Assembly (NCBI RefSeq): GCF_000241305.1
Contig: NZ_BAEH01000037.1
Location: forward strand, 1-36,187
Reading direction: 5' to 3'
Source: Gordonia effusa NBRC 100432
GTDB lineage: Bacteria; Actinomycetota; Actinomycetes; Mycobacteriales; Mycobacteriaceae
Length of the DNA stretch: 36,187 nt
Positions within the stretch are counted from its first letter, which is position 1; the number at the start of each line of letters is the position of its first letter. Made by a program: the position numbers and the translations under genes. The notes under the pieces are model-generated. The model searched no databases, was not told where the DNA came from, and saw nothing but the letters and a program-made list of their open reading frames with translations. Positions 17,080-26,528 of the stretch are shown in pieces.

Positions 17080-17133
17080 ATATTTCTGGCCTGTTTGGAC
17101 CAACTTCAGCCCGGCGGTCTCGCGGAATTTCGT

Positions 17134-17149
17134 AAGTTTGCCAAAACTT
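17134..17149. promoter_or_regulatory. Palindrome in the marR promoter (candidate autoregulatory operator)
   Basis: AAGTTT-GCCA-AAACTT has perfect 6-bp arms and a 4-bp centre. It sits just upstream of the -10 hexamer TACGCT (17154-17159), which is followed by 6 bases and the GTG start at 17166. It therefore covers roughly -32 to -17 of a leaderless promoter, a position where a bound MarR dimer would block RNA polymerase. Confidence 0.5.
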
Positions 17150-17165
17150 GATCTACGCTAATCAA

Positions 17166-17675
17166 GTGAACGATGCATTGAAGAGTGTTGACGCCATACC
17201 CGATGGAAGCCTCGCCGGGGACCTGTCACTCGCGGTTGTTCGGTTCGCACGCCGGTTACGCGGACGTCGAACGAGCGGATTGGTATCTCTCACTCAGCTG
17301 TCAGCGTTGGCGACGCTGTACCAAGAGGGCCCGATGTCGCCGGGAGCCTTGGCCGCTGCGGAACGTGTTCAACCGCCGTCGATGACACGCGTAATCGCGT
17401 CGCTGGCCGATCTCGGCATGGTGGAACGTCAGCCCCACCCGTCCGACGGGCGCCAGGCCATCGTCAACGTCTCGCCGGACGGTGTCGAAGTGGTCGCCGC
17501 GGAATTCGCCGCCCGCAAGGAATGGCTCAGTGATCGGCTCAATGAGTTGACTCCCGACGATCGCGAAACCTTGCGTAAGGCCGTCGGACTCATCGGTGCG
17601 ATCATCGCCGGCGAAGACAACCAGGGGCCGGTGCGGGCGGTACGCCAACCGGCCACCCATCGTTCGGGGATCTAG
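17166..17675 (+). CDS. MarR-family transcriptional regulator (Rv0880-like)
   Basis: A 169-residue winged-helix regulator. Recognition helix and wing are VQPPSMTRVIASLADLGMVERQPHPSDGRQAIVNVSPDG (about residues 70-108), flanked by helical dimerisation segments (SLAVVRFARRLRG and LNELTPDDRETLRKAVGLIGAII). MarR dimers usually repress by binding palindromes and release on ligand binding; the ligand here is unknown. The start chosen is GTG 17166, because TACGCT lies 6 bases upstream (leaderless), rather than the TTG at 17148. A 16-bp palindrome in its promoter suggests autoregulation. It is convergent with the Eis-like gene over 28 bp. Confidence 0.9.
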   Translation: MNDALKSVDAIPDGSLAGDLSLAVVRFARRLRGRRTSGLVSLTQLSALATLYQEGPMSPGALAAAERVQPPSMTRVIASLADLGMVERQPHPSDGRQAIVNVSPDGVEVVAAEFAARKEWLSDRLNELTPDDRETLRKAVGLIGAIIAGEDNQGPVRAVRQPATHRSGI

Positions 17676-17703
17676 CGGGGCATCGGCCCGCTGTAAGGCC
17701 GTC

Positions 17704-18918
17704 TTAGAAGAAGGTTCCCGTCGCCGGGACCCGCCCGGTAGCGAAGGCCGCGTCAAGTGCCGCAATACTATCGGCGCTGCCGTCGATTCGTCCAGCACGG
17801 GCGAAATCAGTTGCCCGACAGCCGCCGAAGTACAGGCTGCCCAGAGTTGGTAGCGAGAGGGTGATGTCGGCGGCCGCATCGGACCGGGCGACCGTCGCAC
17901 GCCCCTCGTCGATGGCAAGCGCGAATCGTCCACCGGCGCAGCCGAAGTCATCGGTTACCGCCAAGACCATGCTCGTATCGGCGGCGTATCGCCGACCGGC
18001 CAACGCGGCGGGGATGTCGAGGATATGCACCCAGAGGGTGTCATCCTTGGATACCCGCCGAACCGATCGAAAATCGCTGAGTTTCCACCGAAGGGGGTCG
18101 TCGGCGGGGAGTACGACGTTGACCGTGCTGGTACGGTCCAAGCTGGTCAGCACCCGCCACAGGGCGGAATGGGCGTCGTCGGTCACGGCGACGATCTCGA
18201 CAACCTCTACTTCCGGGATGCCGCTGCTCACCCGGTGGAGCCGGTACATCGCGTAACCGTCGGCGTGCAGGAGATAGAACATTTGTGTGTGGTTGGCTCT
18301 GCGTTCGGCGGGGCGGTCGGCGAAAATTGGTGCCCACCAGTCCGATACGCGGGTAATGGCGCCGGGATGCTGGGCCGCCCAGCGGGTGTGGATCTCCGGA
18401 ATCAGTTGTGCGGCTTGCTGTGCCGTCGCGTAGAAGGTGGTGCCCCGGGTCGTTTCGTCGTCTCGCCAACCCGTGCCGGTCGGTATCGCTACGTGATCGG
18501 CGAACGCCGCGACGCCGAAGCCGAACCGTTCGTAGATAGTCGCCTCGGTCGCGGTGAGGATCGCAAACGGATACCCCTCGGCCCGCCATTGCTCGGTAAG
18601 TTCGGTGAGCATCATGCGCAGGATGCCCTGGCGCCGATGGGTCGCTGCGACTGAGACCCAGGTCAGTCCGGCGGCGGGCGTCGGCGTGCCACCGGGTGGG
18701 GTAATGCGCATTCGGTAGTAGGTACTGAACCCGACTAGTGGTTCCGACGGAAGTGATCGGTCGCGCACCACGCGCATGGCGTCGTTGGTGAGCAATTTCG
18801 AAATCTCTTCGCGCGCAACATCATCGATCGGTTCGGTCATCGCGAAGGCGCGTGCGTCGGCAGCGACGATATCTTCCCAGTCGGCGTCGGTGGCGGGTCG
18901 CATAGTCAGGTCGGCCAT
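17704..18918 (-). CDS. Eis-like GNAT N-acetyltransferase
   Basis: A 404-residue protein of the Eis family: tandem GNAT folds followed by an SCP2-like C-terminal domain. The first GNAT domain begins TMRPATDADWEDIVAADARAF and has the acetyl-CoA-binding motif VSVAATHRRQGILRMMLTEL, then YERFGFGVAAF. Eis enzymes acetylate amines (aminoglycosides, lysines, polyamines); the natural substrate here is unknown. The length equals that of M. tuberculosis Eis. I chose the ATG at 18918 because TACTGT lies 7 bases upstream on the minus strand, fitting a leaderless start; a longer in-frame start at 18960 would overlap this hexamer. It is divergent from the SpoU methylase gene with 55 bp between. Confidence 0.9.
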   Translation of the reverse strand: MADLTMRPATDADWEDIVAADARAFAMTEPIDDVAREEISKLLTNDAMRVVRDRSLPSEPLVGFSTYYRMRITPPGGTPTPAAGLTWVSVAATHRRQGILRMMLTELTEQWRAEGYPFAILTATEATIYERFGFGVAAFADHVAIPTGTGWRDDETTRGTTFYATAQQAAQLIPEIHTRWAAQHPGAITRVSDWWAPIFADRPAERRANHTQMFYLLHADGYAMYRLHRVSSGIPEVEVVEIVAVTDDAHSALWRVLTSLDRTSTVNVVLPADDPLRWKLSDFRSVRRVSKDDTLWVHILDIPAALAGRRYAADTSMVLAVTDDFGCAGGRFALAIDEGRATVARSDAAADITLSLPTLGSLYFGGCRATDFARAGRIDGSADSIAALDAAFATGRVPATGTFF

Positions 18919-18973
18919 ATAGTCCACAGTATTGCCAACCCTCGTCGGCGTGCCAACCAATTATCCTCATCCC

Positions 18974-19843
18974 ATGCTCACCTCCCCGCGACTGGCGGTC
19001 ACCGTCATCGACATCGCCGACCCGGACGATCCGCGTGTCGACGACTTTCGTGACCTCAACTCCGTCGACCGCCGACCCGATCTGCCAGTGCTGCCCGGTG
19101 GGCGGATCGGCAAGGGGCTGGTCATCGCCGAGGGGGTATTGGTTGTTCAGCGCATGATCTCGTCGAGATTCGAGCCGCATGGATTTCTCGGTGTCGACAA
19201 GCGGCTCACCGAGTTAAGCGGTCCGGGCGGGATGGATATCACCGACGATCCCGGAGCCGTCCCGTTCTATCGGGCGAGTGCCGACGTCATGGCGACCGTT
19301 GTCGGCTTTCATCTCAATCGTGGGGTCCTCGGCGTCGCTCGGCGTCCCGAACCGCTCGATCCGGCTGAGATCGTCGCACAGGCGCGCACAATCGCGGTCT
19401 TGGAGGGTGTCAACGATCACGAGAACATTGGCAGCATCTTCCGTAATGGCGCGGGCCTGGGTGTCGATGCGGTGCTCTTCGGCGCTGGCACTGCCGATCC
19501 GCTCTACCGGCGCAGTGTGCGGGTGTCGATGGGACATGTCCTGCTAGTGCCTTTCGCGATGTTGCCTGCGTGGCCGCGTGAACTCGAACTGTTGCGCGAC
19601 AATGGTTTTCGGACAGTCTCACTGACACCGGAACCGACTGCGCTGCCGCTGGCGCAGGCGGTCGATGCCGAGCGAGTGGCGTTCCTCGTCGGCGCCGAGG
19701 GGCCCGGGCTCAGTGAAACGGCTATGCGTGCCAGCGATATTCGGGCTCGTATCCCGATGAGTCGGGGCACCGATTCGCTCAATGTGGCTACGGCCGCGGC
19801 GATCTCGTTCTATGAGCGAGTCCGGCTAACGCAGGGCGAGTGA
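18974..19843 (+). CDS. TrmH/SpoU-family RNA 2'-O-methyltransferase (Rv0881-like)
   Basis: A 289-residue SPOUT methyltransferase that uses S-adenosylmethionine to methylate ribose 2'-OH in tRNA or rRNA. The three SpoU motifs are present: NHENIGSIFRNGAGLGVDAV, FLVGAEGPGLSE, and IPMSRGTDSLNVATAAAISFYERVR, which form the trefoil-knot cofactor site. The ~130-residue N-terminal extension is a typical substrate-binding domain. The ATG at 18974 lies 6 bases after TATCCT, a leaderless signature; an upstream in-frame start at 18932 would include that promoter. The RNA target is not determinable from this sequence. Confidence 0.91.
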   Translation: MLTSPRLAVTVIDIADPDDPRVDDFRDLNSVDRRPDLPVLPGGRIGKGLVIAEGVLVVQRMISSRFEPHGFLGVDKRLTELSGPGGMDITDDPGAVPFYRASADVMATVVGFHLNRGVLGVARRPEPLDPAEIVAQARTIAVLEGVNDHENIGSIFRNGAGLGVDAVLFGAGTADPLYRRSVRVSMGHVLLVPFAMLPAWPRELELLRDNGFRTVSLTPEPTALPLAQAVDAERVAFLVGAEGPGLSETAMRASDIRARIPMSRGTDSLNVATAAAISFYERVRLTQGE

Positions 19844-19852
19844 CAACCCCAT

Positions 19853-19868
19853 AGTGACGGCGATCACA
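19853..19868. promoter_or_regulatory. Crp-like box (one mismatch) upstream of DUF2537
   Basis: AGTGACGGCGATCACA matches TGTGA-N6-TCACA in 9 of 10 defined positions. It lies 10 bp after the SpoU methylase stop and ~65 bp before the DUF2537 start, a plausible activator distance. One near-consensus match in 36 kb can also arise by chance. Confidence 0.4.
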
Positions 19869-19933
19869 ACAATCTGGTGACAACAGCCGCGAGATGCCGG
19901 CCGCGGACTGTGTCCTGGGGCACACTGAAGGAT

Positions 19934-20236
19934 GTGAGCCTGGAACTCGCGCGGGAATCGACACGACGCGAACCCACACCCTGGGTGCTGGGGCTCACCG
20001 TCGCGGCCATCATGCTCATCTTCTCCACCGGCGTCCTCGTCGGCATCTTCGAGCTGATCGATTCCTTCAGCGAACTCGCCGCGGTGGCGTCGGTGGCGAT
20101 CGTCGCCGTCGGCTTGGCCAGTACGTTGTGGGAGCTCCGGGTCAAGGCGGTGTGGCGCTGGATTGCCTGGGGGACGCTGCTCGGGCTATTGGCAGGGTTA
20201 AGTTCGGCAGCCGTACTGGCTTTTATGCACGGGTGA
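19934..20236 (+). CDS. DUF2537 membrane protein (Rv0882-like)
   Basis: A 100-residue protein with three or four hydrophobic segments (WVLGLTVAAIMLIFSTGVLVGIF, AVASVAIVAVGLAST, WIAWGTLLGLLAGLSSAAVLAF) and a short charged N-terminus (ARESTRREPTPW), the usual DUF2537 layout. Function unknown. The GTG at 19934 follows CACACT plus 7 bases, the same arrangement seen at the DUF3027 gene, so it may be leaderless. A longer in-frame start at 19877 adds residues without family resemblance. The SpoU - DUF2537 - sepH neighbourhood matches Rv0881-Rv0883c apart from the inserted amino-acid transporter. Confidence 0.8.
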   Translation: MSLELARESTRREPTPWVLGLTVAAIMLIFSTGVLVGIFELIDSFSELAAVASVAIVAVGLASTLWELRVKAVWRWIAWGTLLGLLAGLSSAAVLAFMHG

Positions 20237-20281
20237 GCGAAAGTCGGCTTAAAGCCTCGCGCACCGTTAGGGTCACTACCT

Positions 20282-22105
20282 ATGGCTACCCGTGTGCCTC
20301 CAGCAGGCCCTGCGACGCCCCGCCCCCGGCGGGCTCGTCGACTCGCAGTCCTTACCCTCATTGGCGCGCTCTTCGCGTTGCTCCTCGCCGCCTGCGGATC
20401 GAGCGACGACACGGCCAGCACCGACCTGTGTGCGCCGCCCGGTGTCGGGTCGGCAGCGGCGGCTCCGACTAACCTCGACGCCGCGTCGGGAAGTGCGGCC
20501 GAAGACAAATACACCACACCGACGACTAAACCGCTCGATCAGATCGACAAGAACGCGCTAGGTCTGCTGACCGCCGGCAAACTGTCGGTCGGGACCCTGT
20601 CGGACGCGCCACCGAGTATCTGCGTCGATTCGTCGGGCAAATTCACCGGATTCGATAATGAACTGCTCAAAGCCGTCGGTGCCAAGCTTGGTTTGCAGGT
20701 TGAGTTCTCTGGCACCGAGTTCGCGGGTTTGCTCTCCCAGGTCGCCAACAAGCGGTTCGATGTGGGGTCGTCGTCGATCACCACGACCGACGATCGCCGC
20801 AAGACGGTCGGGTTCACCAATGGTTACGACTTCGGCTACTTCTCCCTCGTCGCGCCAAATGGCGGAAATATCAAGGGATTCGGCGATCTCAAACCCAATG
20901 TTCGGATCGGTGTCGTCCAGGGCACGGTCCAAGACGACTACGTACAGAACACCCTGCACTTGTCGGCGGTGAAATTCCCTGACTACGCCACCGCGTACGC
21001 GAACCTCAAGAGTGGCCAGATCGACGCGTGGGTGGCACCTTCGCAGCAGGCCGAGGGAGCGATCAAGCCTGGCGATCCCACCTCGATCGTGCAAAATACG
21101 TTCAGCGTCAACAACTTTGTCGGTTGGGCGGTGAACAAGGGCAACCGAGCGCTGATCGACGCACTGAACTCGGGCCTCGACGCCGTTATCGCCGACGGTA
21201 CGTACGCCAAGTTGTACGCGAACTGGGTGCCTCGGGTCCTGCCCGAGGGCTGGAAGCCGGGCTCCAAAGCGGCGCCCGCACCGAAACTCCCTGACTTCGC
21301 CGAGATCGCGAAAGCCAACGCGCAGAACAAAACCGAAGCAGTCGCGGCACCCAAGTCGACGCTGGAACAGCTCGGCGACACGTTCTTCAATTGGGACCTC
21401 TACCGCAAGGCGCTGCCAGATCTGTTCAAGACCGGTCTGCCCAACACGCTGATTCTCGCGCTGGTGTCCGGGGTGCTCGGCACTATCTTGGGCATGTTGC
21501 TCGCCGTGGCCGGCATTTCGCGGACGCGGTGGCTGCGGTGGCCGGCGCGCGTCTATACCGACATCTTCCGTGGACTACCGGCAGTGGTGATCATCCTGAT
21601 CGTCGGCCTCGGTGTCGGACCAATAGTCAGCGGATTTACCGACAACAACCCGTATTGGCTTGGTGCGGTTGCCCTGGCGTTGATGGCCGCCGCGTATATC
21701 GGCGAGATCTTCCGCTCCGGTATTCAGAGTGTGGAATCCGGCCAGCTGGAGGCGTCGCGCGCCATCGGCTTCAGTTACCGACAGTCGATGGCGCTGGTCG
21801 TCATCCCGCAAGGTGTGCGAAGGGTGTTGCCCGCGTTGATGAATCAGTTCATCGCGCTGATCAAGGATTCGTCGCTGATTTACTTCCTCGGTCTGCTGGT
21901 CACTCAGCGGGAACTATTCGCCGTTGGCCGAGATCTCAACGCGCAGACCGGTAATCTCTCCCCGCTGGTCGCCGCCGGTCTGGTGTACCTGATCCTCACT
22001 ATTCCGTTGACGCACCTCGTCAACTACATCGACAAGCGGTTGAGGACGGGTAAGCGTGAGACGCTTGACCCGGTCGAAGCCGACCTCGTCGTCGAGAAGG
22101 GATGA
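20282..22105 (+). CDS. Polar amino-acid ABC importer, fused substrate-binding lipoprotein and permease
   Basis: A 607-residue fusion. Residues 1-39 carry an Arg-rich signal peptide ending in a lipobox (LLAACGSS), so the N-terminus is lipid-anchored. Residues ~99-325 form a family 3 solute-binding domain ([48 protein letters not shown]). Residues ~380-600 form a HisM/GlnP-type permease domain with the EAA loop ([26 protein letters not shown]). Such fusions give two binding domains per dimeric transporter; glutamine/glutamate-type substrates are the likely class. The stop overlaps the ATG of the ATPase gene (ATGA). The ATG is preceded by TAGGGT and 8 bases, so the leader is at most very short. 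This gene pair interrupts the otherwise mycobacteria-like gene order. Confidence 0.92.
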   Translation: MATRVPPAGPATPRPRRARRLAVLTLIGALFALLLAACGSSDDTASTDLCAPPGVGSAAAAPTNLDAASGSAAEDKYTTPTTKPLDQIDKNALGLLTAGKLSVGTLSDAPPSICVDSSGKFTGFDNELLKAVGAKLGLQVEFSGTEFAGLLSQVANKRFDVGSSSITTTDDRRKTVGFTNGYDFGYFSLVAPNGGNIKGFGDLKPNVRIGVVQGTVQDDYVQNTLHLSAVKFPDYATAYANLKSGQIDAWVAPSQQAEGAIKPGDPTSIVQNTFSVNNFVGWAVNKGNRALIDALNSGLDAVIADGTYAKLYANWVPRVLPEGWKPGSKAAPAPKLPDFAEIAKANAQNKTEAVAAPKSTLEQLGDTFFNWDLYRKALPDLFKTGLPNTLILALVSGVLGTILGMLLAVAGISRTRWLRWPARVYTDIFRGLPAVVIILIVGLGVGPIVSGFTDNNPYWLGAVALALMAAAYIGEIFRSGIQSVESGQLEASRAIGFSYRQSMALVVIPQGVRRVLPALMNQFIALIKDSSLIYFLGLLVTQRELFAVGRDLNAQTGNLSPLVAAGLVYLILTIPLTHLVNYIDKRLRTGKRETLDPVEADLVVEKG

Positions 22106-22875
22106 CGTCCGTGCCTACCGATCAGAAGAAGAAGGCGGCTGTGGCCAAACAGTCAGTGTCGTTGCAGGGCAACGGACTTCACCTGGCGTTTGGCCCCAAC
22201 AAGGTGCTGCGCGGGGTCGATATCAACGTTGACGCCGGGAAGACCACCACCGTGATCGGACCGTCCGGCTCAGGTAAGTCGACTCTGTTGCGAGTGCTGA
22301 ACAGATTGCACGAGCCGCAGCAGGGCGACATCATCGTCGATGGCCGTTCGGTACTGAAAGACAACCCCGACGAGTTGCGTCAGCGAATCGGAATGGTGTT
22401 CCAGCACTTCAACTTGTTCCCGCATCGCACTGTCGCGGACAACATCGCACTCGGTCCACGCAAACTGCGCGGTCTGTCGAAGGAGCAGGCGCGTGCACTG
22501 GCCATCGAGCAACTCGAGACGGTTGGCCTTGCCGCTAAAGCGGATTCGCGTCCGGGCAATCTGTCCGGCGGTCAGCAGCAGCGTGTCGCGATCGCGCGCG
22601 CGCTGGCGATGGAACCTCAGGTGATGTTCTTCGACGAGGCGACATCGGCGCTGGACCCCGAACTGGTCAAGGGTGTCCTCGCATTGATGGCCGACCTAGC
22701 CAAGGGTGGTATGTCGATGATCGTGGTTACTCACGAAATGGGTTTCGCTCGAACAGTTTCCGACGACGTCGTCTTTATGGACCACGGTCAGGTCGTCGAA
22801 TCCGGTACGCCGGAGAAGATCTTCGACGACCCGAGTAGCGACCGGCTGCAGCAGTTCCTGTCGCAGGTGCTCTAG
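22102..22875 (+). CDS. Polar amino-acid ABC transporter ATPase (GlnQ/HisP-like)
   Basis: A 257-residue ABC ATPase that powers the fused importer encoded just upstream. Walker A is GPSGSGKST (about 53-61), the Q-loop [14 protein letters not shown], the signature LSGGQQQR (about 154), Walker [15 protein letters not shown] (about 172-185) and the switch His in [11 protein letters not shown]. The order and spacing are those of polar amino-acid (GlnQ, HisP, ArtP) subunits. An ~18-residue Lys-rich N-terminal extension precedes the domain. The 4-bp overlap indicates coupled translation. It is convergent with the DUF6928-like gene across 4 bp. Confidence 0.94.
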   Translation: MTSVPTDQKKKAAVAKQSVSLQGNGLHLAFGPNKVLRGVDINVDAGKTTTVIGPSGSGKSTLLRVLNRLHEPQQGDIIVDGRSVLKDNPDELRQRIGMVFQHFNLFPHRTVADNIALGPRKLRGLSKEQARALAIEQLETVGLAAKADSRPGNLSGGQQQRVAIARALAMEPQVMFFDEATSALDPELVKGVLALMADLAKGGMSMIVVTHEMGFARTVSDDVVFMDHGQVVESGTPEKIFDDPSSDRLQQFLSQVL

Positions 22876-22883
22876 GCGCCTAG
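22872..22883. other. Palindrome containing both stop codons of convergent genes
   Basis: CTAGGCGCCTAG is a perfect 12-bp palindrome. It holds the TAG of the ABC ATPase gene (22873-22875) and, on the other strand, the TAG of the DUF6928-like gene (22882-22880). It is too short for an efficient terminator by itself, and no T-tract flanks it. Confidence 0.6.
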
Positions 22884-23716
22884 TCTTTGGAGCCGAAACC
22901 GAAGTAACGACGTACGCGGCCGCCCTTCGGTGCGTCAGCCGGTGCTTCCGGTGAACCACCGCCCTCGTGTGCGTCGGCGGGCGCTGACGGTTTCTGACCA
23001 CCCGGCGTCGGGGCGACGGGATAGGCGGCCGCACGGCTCGCCGCGTACGCCCGTTCGTCGTCGGGGGTCGGTTGGTAGTCAGCCGGATGAATTGCGAACG
23101 CGGTCACCGGGATTCGCGAGGGATCCACGTCGCCGTCGGCCGCGGGTGGCGTGAACCGAAACCCGAGCCATTCCCGATTAGCGTGTTCGGCCAGTTGCGC
23201 GGGATGGAATGGGAGCGCAAGCGGTTGGGGCGCAACACCTTCGGCATACTGCAGAGGAAATTCACCACCCCAGAATGGGGACTCGAACACAAACGGGAGG
23301 CCCGAATCCTCATAGATGTCAATGGGATTGGCCGAGAAGCTGCGTCGAAGTTCGCCATCCTCCCACCGCGCGAACACGCCAACGGATTCGACCGGCTCGG
23401 TGTGGAGCAGCGTTGCCACCTTGGCCGGCGCCAGCGATGTCACCGTCTTGGTGAGCGTCGAGGGCTCCCGACTCGCGAATAGCGGACTCGAGATTACTGA
23501 CGCGGACCCGAATGATCCGACATAGGCGTGGGAATCGCCGGCTGACATCGCGGCGGCGAGATTGGTCGCGGCGACCGGAACAAGCGTGACGGCATCGCCG
23601 TAGATGCGGTCCGCGAGCGCTCGAGCCCGCGCGACGTCGTTATGAAGTGGTCCACGCAAGAGCGCGGTCGGGTCGTCATCGTCGATAAGCCATAGGGTCA
23701 GCGCGCGGTTGGACAC
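22880..23716 (-). CDS. DUF6928-like conserved protein, 11 bp downstream of sepH
   Basis: A 278-residue soluble protein starting at GTG (SNRALTLWLIDDDD). The core has HAYVGSFGSASVISSPLF, VESVGVFARWEDGELRRSFSA, PFVFESPFWGGEFP and LPFHPAQLAEHANREWLGF, a pattern I associate with the actinobacterial DUF6928 family; the name is from memory. The last ~60 residues are low-complexity Pro/Ala/Gly with a basic end (GGRVRRYFGFGSKD), likely disordered. The gene follows sepH by 11 bp on the same strand and is probably co-transcribed with it. No catalytic motif is evident and function is unknown. Confidence 0.75.
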   Translation of the reverse strand: MSNRALTLWLIDDDDPTALLRGPLHNDVARARALADRIYGDAVTLVPVAATNLAAAMSAGDSHAYVGSFGSASVISSPLFASREPSTLTKTVTSLAPAKVATLLHTEPVESVGVFARWEDGELRRSFSANPIDIYEDSGLPFVFESPFWGGEFPLQYAEGVAPQPLALPFHPAQLAEHANREWLGFRFTPPAADGDVDPSRIPVTAFAIHPADYQPTPDDERAYAASRAAAYPVAPTPGGQKPSAPADAHEGGGSPEAPADAPKGGRVRRYFGFGSKD

Positions 23717-23727
23717 AAAGAATGACC

Positions 23728-24735
23728 TTAGCTGTTGGGGTTGCTACGGACTCCGAGTAGTACATCTTCCCACGCGGGCACGGACGGTTTGCGCTGCTTA
23801 CGGCGCCGTGGCTTGCCGTCGTCGGCCGCATCCGCGTTGTCGCGGGCCGCAGGGGGCTCCTTCTCCGCGCGGTCTGGCTTCTCGCCGACCACGCTGAAGC
23901 CGAGTTGCAAAGTCTCTTCGGTAGATCCGTCGAATTCGGCTGTCGGTTCGGCGTCGGCGTGGTCGGCATCATCGACTATTTGCGCGTCGATGACGTCGTC
24001 GGTCAGGCCGTTGGTTTCATCCTCGTTGGCGTGCCGCGGCCCGCCGATAACCGAACCCGCGTCGACGGTGACCGACTCGGCCACCGTTCGCGAATGGGCC
24101 GGCCGCGACATCTGCGGTACCGAGACCGGCGCGAGGCGACGTCGTTGCATCGCAACGGCTTCGGGGTCGGTCAGCTCATCGGCTAGCTCGTCGAGTGGGT
24201 CGGCGGTGCCGCCGTGCGCGCCCGGATGGAACCGCCAGTGCGCATAGTTGTCGGTGCGGCCGACCTGCCAGCGGACCTGCACTACCCAGAAGCCGTCGTC
24301 GCCCTTCCACGTGTCCCATTCGGTGGCGGCCGCGCTTTGGCCGCGAGCGGCCAGGGCGGAGTCGACGACTTCACCGAGCGTCGCGACCGCCGGTCCGTCC
24401 TCCCGAATAGGGTGAGCGAGCGCGGCAAGTTCGGCCGCGCGAGCGCGTTCGAGTAGCACCGGGTGCGCGAAACGTTCGACGCGGTCGGGCGAGACTCCGG
24501 CGACCGCGGCGACTTCTTCGATGGTCGCGCCCGCGCGGATACGCGCCTGAATCTCGCGTGGTCGCAGCGACGACTCCATCTCTATCTGAATCTGACCGAG
24601 CCGGGAAAGATCGCCGCGCGCGGCTGCCCGTAAGCGGTCATCGGCGCGGATGCGGAACTTCTCTTTGGTCTCATCGTCCTGCACGACGACATGAGTGCCG
24701 TCGGCCTCAACGCTGATGACGCGAAGCTCACGCAT
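23728..24735 (-). CDS. sepH: SepH, FtsZ-regulating cell-division protein (Rv0883c-like)
   Basis: A 335-residue protein. It starts MRELRVISVEADGTHVVVQDDETKEKFRI and has the conserved DUF3071 region with a helix-turn-helix-like segment RPREIQARIRAGATIEEVAAVAGVSPDRVERFAHPVLLERARAAELA (about residues 58-105). The C-terminal half is disordered and acidic, ending in a basic patch (KPRRRKQRKPSVPAW). In Streptomyces and mycobacteria SepH stimulates FtsZ assembly and septation, with the helix-turn-helix needed for that contact. The ATG at 24735 is supported by a strong ribosome-binding site (AGGAGGAGC); 17 extra in-frame codons upstream are not conserved-looking. It lies 134 bp downstream of serC and just before the DUF6928-like gene. 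Confidence 0.92.
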   Translation of the reverse strand: MRELRVISVEADGTHVVVQDDETKEKFRIRADDRLRAAARGDLSRLGQIQIEMESSLRPREIQARIRAGATIEEVAAVAGVSPDRVERFAHPVLLERARAAELAALAHPIREDGPAVATLGEVVDSALAARGQSAAATEWDTWKGDDGFWVVQVRWQVGRTDNYAHWRFHPGAHGGTADPLDELADELTDPEAVAMQRRRLAPVSVPQMSRPAHSRTVAESVTVDAGSVIGGPRHANEDETNGLTDDVIDAQIVDDADHADAEPTAEFDGSTEETLQLGFSVVGEKPDRAEKEPPAARDNADAADDGKPRRRKQRKPSVPAWEDVLLGVRSNPNS

Positions 24736-24869
24736 CTGCTCCTCCTGACGGTTTCGGATGACGCATTGTCGTCCACGGTAGTGCACATCCAGCGCGCATC
24801 ACGATGCCGACACGCGGAAAACCGCAGTTCAGGACTAGTCGGTGACGGAAGTTCCCAATGATACGCGAG

Positions 24870-26036
<1,167 letters not shown>

Positions 26037-26459
26037 TCACTGCGGTGGCAGTGGCACATGTGGTTGCGGTGCGAACCACGCCCGTGCCGAGTCCCGCCGC
26101 CAGAGCAGGATCGGAACGGCAACCGTGGCGACGATCCCGATGCCGGTGACCGCGAGGAGTCCGGCGACAACCGTGCCGAAGACGGCATAGCCTCGCCATC
26201 GGCTGTTCAATAATTTACCGCCGGCGACCACCGCCAAGAGTGATGCGACTACCACGACGAGCCCTCCCATGCGGGATCCGTAGCCGATGATGTGTGGGTC
26301 GGTCAGAAACATTCGCAAGACCCCACCGAAAACGCCAAACCCGATCAGCACGGCACCGGCGGCGATCACCGAGCCGGGAGGGTTGTCGACGGCGAGCGCA
26401 TCGATCCGATCCGAAGGACTTGCGGACTCGTCTGGTTCATGCGGATCAGACCCGCTCAT
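26037..26459 (-). CDS. Small four-TM membrane protein, paralogue of the next upstream gene
   Basis: A 140-residue protein with an acidic N-terminus (SGSDPHEPDESASPSD), then four hydrophobic segments (VIAAGAVLIGFGVFGGVLR; LVVVVASLLAVVAGG; AVFGTVVAGLLAVTGIGIVA; VAVPILLW) and a C-terminal WRRDSARAWFAPQPHVPLPPQ. The membrane part and tail match the adjacent gene at 26529-27206 closely, also at DNA level, so the pair arose by tandem duplication. The ATG at 26459 has a GGGGG ribosome-binding site 5 bases upstream; the TTG at 26471 is less likely. The gene ends 36 bp before serC. No known function. Confidence 0.75.
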   Translation of the reverse strand: MSGSDPHEPDESASPSDRIDALAVDNPPGSVIAAGAVLIGFGVFGGVLRMFLTDPHIIGYGSRMGGLVVVVASLLAVVAGGKLLNSRWRGYAVFGTVVAGLLAVTGIGIVATVAVPILLWRRDSARAWFAPQPHVPLPPQ

Positions 26460-26528
26460 CGGAGCCCCCAATGTGTAGATGTCGCGTTATCGCCGGATGG
26501 GGCGAGGATAGGCGACGTGGCTCGGCGG

